From a virus, in IMG/VR virus record IMGVR_UViG_3300046007_014223, positions 1-64,000 of that record: a stretch of DNA of 64,000 bases. One strand, given 5' to 3'. Shown here piece by piece: positions 12,150-21,221 of this stretch. Position 1 is the stretch's first letter, and every line of letters starts with the position of its first letter. A program made the translations under genes and the position numbers. The notes under the pieces were generated by a model. It was given only the letters and a program-made list of their open reading frames with translations. It made no database searches and was not told the origin of the DNA.

Positions 12150-12877
12150 GGGAAATCTCCATTATATTTTTGATTCATAATCTCATTACCTCTCATAAAA
12201 AATTGTGCTTGAACTGAATCAGCACGGTTGCCTGCCCTATAATTAACTGTGTACTCACCAGATACTAAGCATTGTATTTTATTTGAACGTAACACATTTG
12301 TCAATGCTCGATCTACTTCTGGTTGATCTTCCGGATGTCTTGCTCGCCTATACCATATAGGAGATAGTTGCAAAGCCAATCGCTTCGGAAGAAAAAAGCA
12401 ATTAACATCAACAAAGTAATCATCGATAATTGACTTCCAGTTACCTAGGCTCTCGCAATCATCATTACAAATAAAGTTCCCGTCCATATCAGTAATTTTA
12501 CGAAGTGAACAAGCAAATGCATTCGGATTATCTTGTAAAAGATTTACTAAACTTTCTACATGATTGGGTTCCAGCCAATTATCCTCATCCAGGTACATGA
12601 TGTAGTCGCCCTTTGCCAGATATGTTGCAGCGCCGTAAATTCGATGACCATTATATTGTTCAGTACCTGTAGCGTAAGGCAAAACAATCAAATCTGCAGC
12701 AAGATCATAATAAAGTTCTTCTGAAAGGTCATTACTCATCTTATTCATATGATGTTGTCCGTCTACGACAACAAGGTGTTGAATGTTTGTATAAGTTTGT
12801 CTGATTACAGAATCACGATTCTTTCTTAGATAATCTGTACAAGTCGTTGCAGTAACAATTGTCACACAAGAGTTCAT
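12134..12877 (-). CDS. GT2-type glycosyltransferase
   Basis: 247 aa GT-A fold. Starts TIVTATTC with RDSVIRQTY and HLVVVDGQ, then YIMYLDEDNW, where DED is the metal/nucleotide-binding DXD. It transfers a sugar from a nucleotide donor; the acceptor is unknown. It is the last gene of the glycan island and overlaps the methyltransferase by 4 nt. Confidence 0.85.
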   Translation of the reverse strand: MNSCVTIVTATTCTDYLRKNRDSVIRQTYTNIQHLVVVDGQHHMNKMSNDLSEELYYDLAADLIVLPYATGTEQYNGHRIYGAATYLAKGDYIMYLDEDNWLEPNHVESLVNLLQDNPNAFACSLRKITDMDGNFICNDDCESLGNWKSIIDDYFVDVNCFFLPKRLALQLSPIWYRRARHPEDQPEVDRALTNVLRSNKIQCLVSGEYTVNYRAGNRADSVQAQFFMRGNEIMNQKYNGDFPWRKK

Positions 12878-13656
12878 TTGTTTCTCAATACATTGTTGTG
12901 TCCAACGGACAATATTAAATCAAATTCATGTATTGCTATTTTATCAACTATCTCAGAAGGTGCGACATGACCCTTAAATGAACCTGTACGATTGAAATTT
13001 CTATTCAAACTTGAATCGTCAATTACTAAAAGTCCATTTTCATTTAAAGCATCTGCACAGTTCATATAGTCAGAAATTACATATGGCATATCATGATTTC
13101 CATCAATATAAATTAAATCCCATTTTCTTGATTTAATAAATTGTCTTGCTCTTTTCTCTATTGATGATGCTTTCAAGAGATTTGGTTCACCTAAATTAAA
13201 GAAAGCATAATTTAACTTAATATCACTTTCATATTCTATATTTGTTGGGAATTGTGATACAGAATCATTAACCGCACCCAAAGGTGAAATCCCCCAAACC
13301 TCTGCTTTATAGTCAAAATGACGGGAAAGTAATTCAAATAAAGAAATCGTTTGTCCTCGAAAGACTCCTATTTCAAGAATATTTTTGGGTTTGTATTGTT
13401 CGAATAAGTAGTACCACATTGCATGAAATGCATCTTCTCCAAACCCTCTTCCCTGTGATGAAAAGTATTCTCGATGTTTTATTAACTCACCTGGCATTTC
13501 ACTAAAAGAATTTAAAAATATTTCATAAACATCGTTCATCGGAAGTGATTTCAACTCTTCCGCTGTATGATCCCGATACGTAGTGGACATTTTACTTTGA
13601 GTGAGTAAGTAAGAAAGATCGGTGCTTGAGTCCAAGATATCTGCGATTTTTTTCAT
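12874..13656 (-). CDS. SAM-dependent methyltransferase (class I, sugar/antibiotic O-methyltransferase-like)
   Basis: 260 aa. SAM-binding motif ILEIGVFRGQT, motif WDLIYIDGNHDMPYVISDY and LVIDDSS are typical of CmcI/MycE-like O-methyltransferases; IDGNH would contribute to metal binding. It probably methylates a sugar on the phage or host glycan. I chose ATG 13656 (GGAGA 6 nt upstream), which overlaps the upstream gene by 65 nt. Confidence 0.78.
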   Translation of the reverse strand: MKKIADILDSSTDLSYLLTQSKMSTTYRDHTAEELKSLPMNDVYEIFLNSFSEMPGELIKHREYFSSQGRGFGEDAFHAMWYYLFEQYKPKNILEIGVFRGQTISLFELLSRHFDYKAEVWGISPLGAVNDSVSQFPTNIEYESDIKLNYAFFNLGEPNLLKASSIEKRARQFIKSRKWDLIYIDGNHDMPYVISDYMNCADALNENGLLVIDDSSLNRNFNRTGSFKGHVAPSEIVDKIAIHEFDLILSVGHNNVLRNK

Positions 13657-14401
13657 AAATTTCTCCATGTTTTTTATTAATTTCAGAAGGGACTTGAGTT
13701 CGCATTCCTCCCCAAGCAACATCGCTCCTGTATTTTAAAGCATATATACCATTTTGATACCCATGTTTTATCATCCGAATACTAAAATCATGGCAATCAT
13801 AACCACACGGTGCAAGGGCTGCATCATAAAAACCAACCTCTAAATACCTCTTCCATTGAACACACGTTGGACTACGAATTGCAATTTGTGTTTTAATGAA
13901 TTGGTTGTGGGTGGCAACAGTAAAATGTGAAAGGTTTAATTGTTTCCAATGACCGAATTCCGATTCAATGTAATTTTTTTCATTTATGTGCCCATCCGCA
14001 GAGTATACAAGTTCACTGCCAATACGCATTGAAACATAACCCAAATTAGTATGAAAATCAAAAAGCTCTTTAAATTTAATATCTATGTTTTTTTCCTGAA
14101 GAATAACATCGTCCTGAACAGTAAAAACTAAGTCATCGGGATCTGCGTTCATCATTTTTACTTGAGTTAATCCATGATTCAAACAAGTAATTTCATGCAC
14201 ATTATCCATTTTAAGAATGGTAAAATTTTTTAGTTGTCTTTCTGTAATGAAATTTGTTAATTGTTCTTCGCTGTCATCTGTACAACCGTCTATCAAAGCT
14301 ATTACATGATAATTGCCAGAACAAGATTCAACAATTCCGCTCAGAACATTTTTTATAAGATAACCTTTATTATGAATAGGTAAAATAAAGTAAGATTTCA
14401 A
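13592..14401 (-). CDS. GT2-type glycosyltransferase
   Basis: 269 aa. FILPIHNKGYLIKNVL, ALIDGCTDDS, FTVQDDVIL (DXD-like) and a late WKRYLEVGFYD define a GT-A glycosyltransferase. It is in the run of glycan genes and overlaps both neighbours. Donor and acceptor unknown. Confidence 0.85.
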   Translation of the reverse strand: MKSYFILPIHNKGYLIKNVLSGIVESCSGNYHVIALIDGCTDDSEEQLTNFITERQLKNFTILKMDNVHEITCLNHGLTQVKMMNADPDDLVFTVQDDVILQEKNIDIKFKELFDFHTNLGYVSMRIGSELVYSADGHINEKNYIESEFGHWKQLNLSHFTVATHNQFIKTQIAIRSPTCVQWKRYLEVGFYDAALAPCGYDCHDFSIRMIKHGYQNGIYALKYRSDVAWGGMRTQVPSEINKKHGEIYEKNRRYLGLKHRSFLLTHSK

Positions 14402-15087
14402 ATCAAAACCCCTTTATCAAATTTAAATTTTTTGTCTAGATTTTTTTGTTCAAATCCTTGCATCTCTTGTAATGAAGAAGGATATAAAGGCATATCAAAT
14501 TCATCATAACCATTGCCACAAAATGAAAAGGGATTAACTAACCGCCGTCTTGTTTCTCCAAACCACCCCTCATGCATACTGTGTATCATCACACTATTTT
14601 GTACTTCCTTAAACACAAATTCACGCAAGTATACTTGATCATTCGTATAATAGTTTGTCTTAGTTGCAAATTCTTTCATGATCAGATGAAGGTTTTCAGA
14701 TAATTTACCCTTCAATCCAAAAGCACATGCAATGACAGGAAATTCAAAATGCGCTTCATGGTCGCGATAAACATGAAATTTTTTATCTGAAGATTGCCAT
14801 TCTTGTACAGCCATTTGTTCACGATGTGTTATTCTTCCGTCAGAATCTCTAACGATTACAATGTTATCATCACTTTCAAATAGGGGCTCAAATCTCCAAA
14901 AGACTCCGTGTGATCCATCCTTTACTTCAATAACTTTTGCTTCTGGCATGTTGTAATTAGATGCATCATCAACATATGCTCTAAATTCCCAATCAGGATA
15001 AAATAGTTTACACAGGTCGTACTGCTTGTGGGCCCCGATAATGTATCGAGGGTTAGTTCCATAAGAACTGATTGAAACAATTTTCAT
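14398..15087 (-). CDS. Probable glycosyltransferase-like protein
   Basis: 229 aa. Begins IVSISSYGTNPRYIIGAHKQ; FEPLFESDDNIVIVRDSDGRIT resembles the DXD region of GT-A enzymes that read a whole-protein Rossmann-like fold. I do not know the exact family. It lies between the GT2 gene and the dTDP-glucose dehydratase-like gene and starts 3 nt after the latter's stop. Confidence 0.65.
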   Translation of the reverse strand: MKIVSISSYGTNPRYIIGAHKQYDLCKLFYPDWEFRAYVDDASNYNMPEAKVIEVKDGSHGVFWRFEPLFESDDNIVIVRDSDGRITHREQMAVQEWQSSDKKFHVYRDHEAHFEFPVIACAFGLKGKLSENLHLIMKEFATKTNYYTNDQVYLREFVFKEVQNSVMIHSMHEGWFGETRRRLVNPFSFCGNGYDEFDMPLYPSSLQEMQGFEQKNLDKKFKFDKGVLI

Positions 15088-15090
15088 AAG

Positions 15091-16041
15091 TCACCATATA
15101 TAATTTTCTTTGTACCATTGTACAATAGAAGGGAGCTCATTGTCAAATGATGCCTGAGGCGTCCATCCTAGAGATTTAAGTTTTGCATCATCGATTGCAT
15201 ATCGAACATCTTGACCGGGCCTTTTTTCTGAAAAATCAAAGTATGGACTGTAATCGGTTATAGATTCATTAAAGAAAATATTTACAAGTTTTTTTGCAAT
15301 TACAATGTTCTTTTCTTCATAATTTCCAGAAATATTAAATATGTCATTTTTAACTTTCTTTTCAATAATAGTTAAAACTGCATTTGCAGTATCAGATACA
15401 TGTAACCATGTTCTTTTAGGCTCTCCCATATCATGCATAATTATGGGCCTTCCCAATGATAAATGCTTGCATGATTTAGGTATGAACTTTTCGACGTATT
15501 GTCCAATACCATAATTGTTTGTTGGTCGTATTATAACATATGGCACTTGGTATGTTCTTGCCCATGCAATAATTAACATATCTGCCGCCGCCTTAGTTGC
15601 AGAATAAGGATTGCTGGGAATCAACAAATCAGTTTCTTTATGAAAGCCATCAATAATATCTCCATAAACTTCATCGGTGCTGAAATGCATCAACGTGGGT
15701 CTTTTGTTTACAGGTTTCAGTTTGATGAGTTCAAGCAAATGATGCACACCTTTGATATTGCTATCAACAAACTCATGCGAACTAACTATACTGTTATCAA
15801 CATGCGTTTCGGCCGCCGTGTTTATTACGTAGTCGCACTCATAGAGTCTTTCAAGGTCGTTAATGTCTTTCTTCTCAAAAGTAAAGCGATCATACTCTTG
15901 TAATTTTTGCAGAAAAGGAATGTTTGCCGCATAAGTACAAGAATCGATACCTCGAACCCACCAACCCCGATCAAGGCATTGCTTGGTCACATGGTATCCG
16001 ATAAACCCCAAACAACCTGTCACATAAACAATTTTTTTCAT
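15091..16041 (-). CDS. dTDP-glucose 4,6-dehydratase-like NAD-dependent enzyme
   Basis: 316 aa extended SDR. TGCLGFIGYHV binds NAD; TAAETHVDNSI, STDEVYGD and YSATKAA carry the dehydratase catalytic set (Thr/Asp-Glu, Tyr, Lys). RfbB-type enzymes make 4-keto-6-deoxy sugars. The ends WLHVSDTANAVLTII are as in RfbB. It overlaps the next upstream epimerase-like gene by 4 nt. Substrate could be dTDP- or CDP-glucose. Confidence 0.85.
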   Translation of the reverse strand: MKKIVYVTGCLGFIGYHVTKQCLDRGWWVRGIDSCTYAANIPFLQKLQEYDRFTFEKKDINDLERLYECDYVINTAAETHVDNSIVSSHEFVDSNIKGVHHLLELIKLKPVNKRPTLMHFSTDEVYGDIIDGFHKETDLLIPSNPYSATKAAADMLIIAWARTYQVPYVIIRPTNNYGIGQYVEKFIPKSCKHLSLGRPIIMHDMGEPKRTWLHVSDTANAVLTIIEKKVKNDIFNISGNYEEKNIVIAKKLVNIFFNESITDYSPYFDFSEKRPGQDVRYAIDDAKLKSLGWTPQASFDNELPSIVQWYKENYIW

Positions 16042-16826
16042 AGATATTTTCTAAACCCCTCTTCTAACCCTATTAATTTTAATCCTAATGACTTGAGCAA
16101 TACTCCGCTACCTGTATAATTAAGATTGCTTTCGCTAGCAATAGTAAAATTTTGTTCTATGTTGTTAACTTCACAAAACAGTTGCAACGCTTCACTAATT
16201 TTAAATTTGTTTTCATATACAGCATTTATATCTTTGATTTGCCAATCGTTTAAGACACAATGCTCAACAACGCTTAAAAGATCTTGAATACTGAAGTAAT
16301 CAAAATATCTATCTCCAGTTATACTTACCTGTTTATCTCTTAAAAATTTGGGGAAAATTCTATTAAAAGGTTCTCCTTTCCCAAAACAGTTAAATATTCT
16401 AATATTGTAAAACCCTTCTGTCTGAGCACACAATCTGGCTTTCATGTTTTGCCCCCACCCATAACTATCTTTGGGAGCACGATGAAAAATTTCTGATTCC
16501 GAAACATTTTTTATATCAGTGTCTCTATCAAATTCTGCACCAGAAGCTGTGTTTATGAACTTCTTAAAAAGGTTGGAATTATTAAAGAAGTTCATAAAAA
16601 TTGTAAAATTATTTCTAGCATCATGCAAAGATTCGTTATGAGTCATCACTGCTGCACAGTTAATAATGATATCAAATTGCCCACCTTCAAGAAACTCCTT
16701 AACTGCTTGATAATTTAACAAATCTATATCATCTCTGGTAACAGGAAAAACATGATGGTCATTTGACAAATGGCTTAATATGTTTCTTCCAATAAACCCT
16801 CGTGAACCTAACACAGCTATCTTCAT
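16038..16826 (-). CDS. NAD-dependent sugar epimerase/reductase-like protein, altered YxxxK
   Basis: 262 aa extended SDR. VLGSRGFIGRNIL binds the cofactor; NTASGAEFDR supplies the Ser. The catalytic Tyr is in DSYGWGQNMKA: the family's YxxxK would be YGWGK, but the Lys is Gln here (a Lys follows 3 residues later). It may be a reductase with shifted Lys, or inactive. It probably reduces the 4-keto sugar made by its neighbours. Confidence 0.75.
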   Translation of the reverse strand: MKIAVLGSRGFIGRNILSHLSNDHHVFPVTRDDIDLLNYQAVKEFLEGGQFDIIINCAAVMTHNESLHDARNNFTIFMNFFNNSNLFKKFINTASGAEFDRDTDIKNVSESEIFHRAPKDSYGWGQNMKARLCAQTEGFYNIRIFNCFGKGEPFNRIFPKFLRDKQVSITGDRYFDYFSIQDLLSVVEHCVLNDWQIKDINAVYENKFKISEALQLFCEVNNIEQNFTIASESNLNYTGSGVLLKSLGLKLIGLEEGFRKYL

Positions 16827-18598
16827 ATCTGTACAAGCATTTCTTGGTTGAGTTCATCGGATGATAAGAAGGGGGCCATATCATGTAACCCGCCTTGGGT
16901 TCCATCAGGCTTGATTGCTTGTGCAGGCAACACATCAAGTATATTTTGGCTAATAAATTCTACAATTACAGGATTGTTCTCTTTCATCAAGCTTTGTATA
17001 CTTGCATCTAACTCTTTGTTGTTATTTATTTTTACATAAGGTATCTCAAACGCGGCTGCTACTTTAGCAATGTCAGCAAAGTAAACACCTGTTGATCCGC
17101 TAACACCCCACCTACGCCCACCAAAGAATTTATCTTGCGTTTGTTTAATACTCATATACCCATCGTTGTTCACAACAAAAATCTTTACAGGAATGTTATG
17201 TTGTCTAATTACAGCTAACTCTTGCATATTAGTATAAAAACTGCCTTCACCTATCACCAAAATAATATTGAGATCAGGATTACTGAAATGAACACCCACT
17301 GATGCAGGAATGGCGTATCCCATATCACCTTGTGCTGCTTGTGCCATATAACGACATCCTTTTTTATATTTTCCGTTACTTGAAAGGATATAACAAGGTT
17401 GTCCTGCATCAACGATAAAGCAATCATTGGGCATCATCGATCTATTAATGCCTTCTACTATTTCATATAAATTAAGACCCCCCTCATCGTATCGATGAAC
17501 ATCAGGTCGATAGATGGGCCACTTATCTTTCCAATATTTGCATTTGGAAATCCACTCGAGAGGTGGGGTTGCTTTAAATGTTTGTGATACATTAAAGAAG
17601 TCTTTGATATCGCAGTTGATAGCCAAATCTATTTTAAAAATATCTTTACCTAGCTCATTAGCATCAATGTCGATCATAATTTTTTTGCTTTTGGGGCTGA
17701 ATGTCTTTGAATCATAACCTATATGTGTAACATTCATAGAACATCCCAAGATTATCAAACAGTCTGCGTTCTGCATAGCGAAGTTTGCTGCACGAGCACC
17801 CTTGATGCCAATCATTCCTAAATTCTGACCATGGTCATATTCAATTAAGTCTCGCGATAAGAAAGTGGTAACGAATGGGATATTGAACCTATCGATAAAG
17901 TCTCTAAATTGACTTCTAGCATTTCCCAAGTTGATTCCGTTGCCTGCAACAATTATCGGGCGATTTGAGTTACTTATAATTTTTAACGCAGATAACAAAT
18001 CTTGTCTACATTCTATTGACAATTCTTTTAATTCAGGATGAAATGTTTTGAATGTTTCGGGTATTTGTGCGGTTTGTAAGTTGCCCGGTATATCGATCCA
18101 CACAGGTCCAGGTCTTCCTTCTAAGGCAATATAAATTGCCTTTTCTAATTCGTAAGGAACATCTTCTGCGCGTTCAATGGCGACTGAGTATTTTGATATA
18201 TGTTCTACTGTTCTATGTGCATCCAAGTCTTGAATGCCATATTTGCGTATATGTATGCCCTTAGCGCGGTTGATATATTTGGCTTGATTGGACATAGCAG
18301 TATTGCCGCTAAGGAATAGCACCGGTGCACTTTCTTCGTAGGCATTTAATAAACTGGTCATGACATTAGTAACACCGCAACCTGCGGTAACATTGCATAC
18401 ACTTAGCTTATTATTAGTTCGCGCAGAGCCCACTGCCGCGTGACCTGCACCCTGCTCATGATGAAAGGAAATGAAGTCGATATTAGGATGACTAATAAAT
18501 CCATCATTAATACCCGCTGTGCTCCCACCAACTAACCCATATACTTTGGTAATGCCAAGCGTGCTCAAACGATTTGCAATGTAATCACATACTCTCAC
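16823..18598 (-). CDS. Thiamine diphosphate-dependent enzyme, acetolactate-synthase-like
   Basis: 591 aa with full ThDP architecture: N-terminal domain with the activating Glu in HHEQGAGHAA, central domain, and C-terminal ThDP/Mg site where the usual GDG is GEG (VIGEGSFYTN), followed by FVVNNDGY. Such enzymes in glycan clusters include YerE, which adds a two-carbon unit to a 4-keto-3,6-dideoxy sugar; IolD-like ring cleavage is another option. GTG start 18598 with AAGGGGG 8 nt upstream. It overlaps its downstream neighbour by 4 nt and is preceded by a TATAAATA late-promoter-like site. Confidence 0.82.
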   Translation of the reverse strand: MRVCDYIANRLSTLGITKVYGLVGGSTAGINDGFISHPNIDFISFHHEQGAGHAAVGSARTNNKLSVCNVTAGCGVTNVMTSLLNAYEESAPVLFLSGNTAMSNQAKYINRAKGIHIRKYGIQDLDAHRTVEHISKYSVAIERAEDVPYELEKAIYIALEGRPGPVWIDIPGNLQTAQIPETFKTFHPELKELSIECRQDLLSALKIISNSNRPIIVAGNGINLGNARSQFRDFIDRFNIPFVTTFLSRDLIEYDHGQNLGMIGIKGARAANFAMQNADCLIILGCSMNVTHIGYDSKTFSPKSKKIMIDIDANELGKDIFKIDLAINCDIKDFFNVSQTFKATPPLEWISKCKYWKDKWPIYRPDVHRYDEGGLNLYEIVEGINRSMMPNDCFIVDAGQPCYILSSNGKYKKGCRYMAQAAQGDMGYAIPASVGVHFSNPDLNIILVIGEGSFYTNMQELAVIRQHNIPVKIFVVNNDGYMSIKQTQDKFFGGRRWGVSGSTGVYFADIAKVAAAFEIPYVKINNNKELDASIQSLMKENNPVIVEFISQNILDVLPAQAIKPDGTQGGLHDMAPFLSSDELNQEMLVQI

Positions 18599-18625
18599 GG
18601 GATGACCCCCTTATATAATTATAAG

Positions 18626-18654
18626 TTTACTTGCGTTTTATATATTTATATGAT
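18626..18654 (+). promoter_or_regulatory. Candidate plus-strand sigma70-like promoter
   Basis: TTTACT, 17-bp spacer, TATGAT (4 of 6 and 5 of 6 matches), about 35 bp before the ATG at 18689. It would drive the only two clear plus-strand genes. A TATAAATT (18667-18674) is too near the start codon to be the late promoter. Confidence 0.4.
18643..18650 (-). promoter_or_regulatory. T4-type late promoter (TATAAATA) for ThDP-enzyme operon
   Basis: Perfect TATAAATA on the minus strand, 45 bp upstream of the GTG at 18598. Recognised in T4 by gp55-bound polymerase; gp55 is encoded in this window. Confidence 0.55.
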
Positions 18655-18688
18655 AACATGATCCTTTATAAATTTCAAGGAAATTTTT

Positions 18689-19393
18689 ATGATTAAGAAA
18701 GTTTTAATTACAGGTGCAACTAGAGGTATAGGAGAAGCTGTAGCGCGTAAATTTAAAAAAGAGGGCTATTATGTAATAGGTACGGGCACACAAAATAAAT
18801 CAAACATAGATTACATTGATGAATATATTGTTTCGAACTTCAATAAGTTAGAAGATATAGAGAAGATATGTGATTACACTTTTTCATCTAAAATCGATGT
18901 ATTAGTAAATAACGCAGGCATTAACATCATAAACGATTTTGTAGATATACCTCCATCGGAGTTTATTCAAATACAGCAAGTTAACGTCTACGCCCCTTTT
19001 CGCATTAGTCAACAAGCCATTAAAAACATGATTGAAAATAATTGGGGACGCATTGTCAATGTGAGTTCAGTATGGGGGATCATTAGTAAGAGCGGTCGTG
19101 CAAGTTATAGCACAAGCAAGTTTGGAATAGATGGGCTTACATTAGCAATTGCTAATGAGCATGCACATAATGGAATTTTATGTAATAGCGTCGCCCCTGG
19201 GTTTATTGATACTGACATGACTTGGAAGAATCTTGGTAATGAGGGGGTCTTAAAAATTTTAGAAGGTGTTCCAATCAAAAGATTGGCTAAAGTTAACGAG
19301 GTGGCTAATTTAATTTATATGTTGGGTAGTGAGCAAAATACATATATCTCAGGGCAAAATATAGCGATTGATGGAGGGTTTACACGTGCTTAA
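18689..19393 (+). CDS. Short-chain dehydrogenase/reductase
   Basis: 234 aa classical SDR on the opposite strand to nearly all other genes. TGATRGIGEAV binds NAD(P); NNAG; catalytic Ser in NVSSVWG and YSTSK; C-terminal YISGQNIAIDGGF. It resembles FabG-like reductases that act on sugar or cyclitol ketones. AAGGAA precedes the ATG. The next gene starts inside its last codons. Confidence 0.88.
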   Translation: MIKKVLITGATRGIGEAVARKFKKEGYYVIGTGTQNKSNIDYIDEYIVSNFNKLEDIEKICDYTFSSKIDVLVNNAGINIINDFVDIPPSEFIQIQQVNVYAPFRISQQAIKNMIENNWGRIVNVSSVWGIISKSGRASYSTSKFGIDGLTLAIANEHAHNGILCNSVAPGFIDTDMTWKNLGNEGVLKILEGVPIKRLAKVNEVANLIYMLGSEQNTYISGQNIAIDGGFTRA

Positions 19394-20420
19394 TATTAAA
19401 AGTCATTCTTGTGATTATTGTGTTGAAATAGACAACCAAATAAAAACTAATGGGAAAATTCCCTCATTGGGCACACACTTTGTCATAGACAAAAAGGTAT
19501 ATGAAACCTTACCTGATGAGTTAAAACTTTCGTTGTTTAATGTTGTTCTTATAGAGGCGAATGAACAAACTAAAAGTTACCAAGGAATCGAACCTATTAT
19601 AGTAGAGCTTTTACAACAAAATTTGAGGCGTGATAGCACATTAGTAGCAATCGGGGGAGGGATAACACAAGATATCACATGCTTTATTGCTACAACATTC
19701 ATGCGCGGAATAAAATGGGCTTTCGTTCCCACTACTCTATTAGCTCAGGCTGATAGTTGTATAGGTAGTAAAAGTAGTATAAATTTTAACAGTTACAAGA
19801 ATCTTCTTGGTAGTTTCACCCCCCCAAATAGAATCATCATATCTCAACAATTTTTAGAAACATTGCCTGATAATGACTTTACTAGCGGAGTGGGTGAAAT
19901 AGCTAAACTTCTTATCATAGCAGGGAAGAATTTTGAATTTGGTCGTGTGAATCACACTACCATTTTTAATTTCACACTCGAAGCGTTGATGATAAAACGT
20001 GAATTTATTGAAAAGGATGAATTCGATAAAGGCATTCGACAAATTTTAAATTATGGACATTGTATTGGTCATGGAATCGAAAGCGCCACTAACTTTGTTA
20101 TACCTCATGGTATAGCTATCTCTATGGGTATGGATGTAGTAAATCGTTTCGCACTAAACAAAAACCTGATTACGCAAGAACGATTTCAACATTTACATAA
20201 CTCTATCGCACCACTATACCAAAATTTTAATAAGATTGCAATACAAGTAGAAAAAGTATTCTATTCACAAACCAAAGACAAAAAAAATACAGGCAATAAA
20301 ATAAATCTTGTGCTCCCAGTGGGGAATAAAATTGAAAAACATGGGTTTGAAAACGAAAAAGCTCTATGGGATGAATTGCATAGAGCTTTTTCGCAAACAC
20401 CTATTGCTATTCAATCATAG
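19386..20420 (+). CDS. 3-dehydroquinate-synthase-like sugar phosphate cyclase
   Basis: 344 aa from GTG 19386 (GGAGGG 7 nt upstream, inside the SDR gene). GGGITQDITCFIATTFMRG, PTTLLAQADSCIGSK, GVGEIAK, NYGHCIGHGIES and PHGIAISMG supply NAD and the three zinc ligands (Glu, His, His) of the AroB superfamily. Members make 3-dehydroquinate, 2-deoxy-scyllo-inosose or valiolones from sugar phosphates. No other shikimate gene is here, so a cyclitol or unusual glycan component is more likely. Its 3' end overlaps the convergent aldolase gene by 14 nt. Confidence 0.85.
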   Translation: MLNIKSHSCDYCVEIDNQIKTNGKIPSLGTHFVIDKKVYETLPDELKLSLFNVVLIEANEQTKSYQGIEPIIVELLQQNLRRDSTLVAIGGGITQDITCFIATTFMRGIKWAFVPTTLLAQADSCIGSKSSINFNSYKNLLGSFTPPNRIIISQQFLETLPDNDFTSGVGEIAKLLIIAGKNFEFGRVNHTTIFNFTLEALMIKREFIEKDEFDKGIRQILNYGHCIGHGIESATNFVIPHGIAISMGMDVVNRFALNKNLITQERFQHLHNSIAPLYQNFNKIAIQVEKVFYSQTKDKKNTGNKINLVLPVGNKIEKHGFENEKALWDELHRAFSQTPIAIQS

Positions 20421-21207
20421 CTTTCCATCTCGACTCAAGCATTTCAATGCGTGTATCATCTTCTCTAAAGATGCTACCATAATAGTCACGCTTGTTTTTC
20501 AACCATAGCAATTCAAACTTAACCGCTGCAATTAGAGCTTTATCGGCGGCAGGCAATTGAATTGCTTCACCCTTAAAAATAATCTTACGTGTCTCATAAC
20601 GATCTAAATGCACACTTTGAACTTCTCGTATTGATGGAATAGCGTCACGACTGATGCCCCCACCCATAACAAGTTCAATACCTGCCTTTTTACATGAGTG
20701 CGCTGTTGCAACAACTTTCTCAGTTACAAAATCTTTGTTGACATCTTCGCGACCGTTGGCTCCCATACTCATAACAAAATCGACTCGACCAAATACCAGG
20801 CCATCTAATCCATCTTGAACTTTTGCTGCTTCAATCATTCCATCAAGATTTTCGAAACCTGTGATTGTTTCAAGATTTGTTAAAAACTTGACTTCCTTGC
20901 GGTCATCAGAATCAAAAATTTTATTTTTTGAACTGATAAACTTCGATAAAGCATATGGAGTTTCAACCATTGGGGCAATGATATAATCTACTCCAAACTG
21001 CTTAACTTCCATCAAGTCACGCATCGCTTCACATCCGCCAATTTTAAGGCCGATGCCCAAATCTGCCTTTCGGGCGATTTCAATCAATCGTAGCAATTCA
21101 TCTGTTCGAGTTCCCTCTGCTTCAAATTCTGCCTTGACTGCTGTATATCCAAATTCTTGTTTACCCTGTTTAAGAATATCAAGCATTTGCCGTTCTTTTA
21201 AGTTCAT
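20407..21207 (-). CDS. HpcH/HpaI aldolase/citrate lyase-family protein
   Basis: 266 aa. LKIGGCEAMRDL, VDYIIAPMVETPYAL, NLETITGFENL and DGLVFGRVDFVMSMG fit the metal-dependent class II pyruvate aldolase family, where Glu and Asp bind the metal. It could join pyruvate or another short ketoacid to an aldehyde sugar, or lyse it. It ends convergently with the cyclase and is downstream of the RfbH-like gene in the minus-strand operon. Confidence 0.78.
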   Translation of the reverse strand: MNLKERQMLDILKQGKQEFGYTAVKAEFEAEGTRTDELLRLIEIARKADLGIGLKIGGCEAMRDLMEVKQFGVDYIIAPMVETPYALSKFISSKNKIFDSDDRKEVKFLTNLETITGFENLDGMIEAAKVQDGLDGLVFGRVDFVMSMGANGREDVNKDFVTEKVVATAHSCKKAGIELVMGGGISRDAIPSIREVQSVHLDRYETRKIIFKGEAIQLPAADKALIAAVKFELLWLKNKRDYYGSIFREDDTRIEMLESRWKAMIE

Positions 21208-21221
21208 TTTTTATCTCCTAT

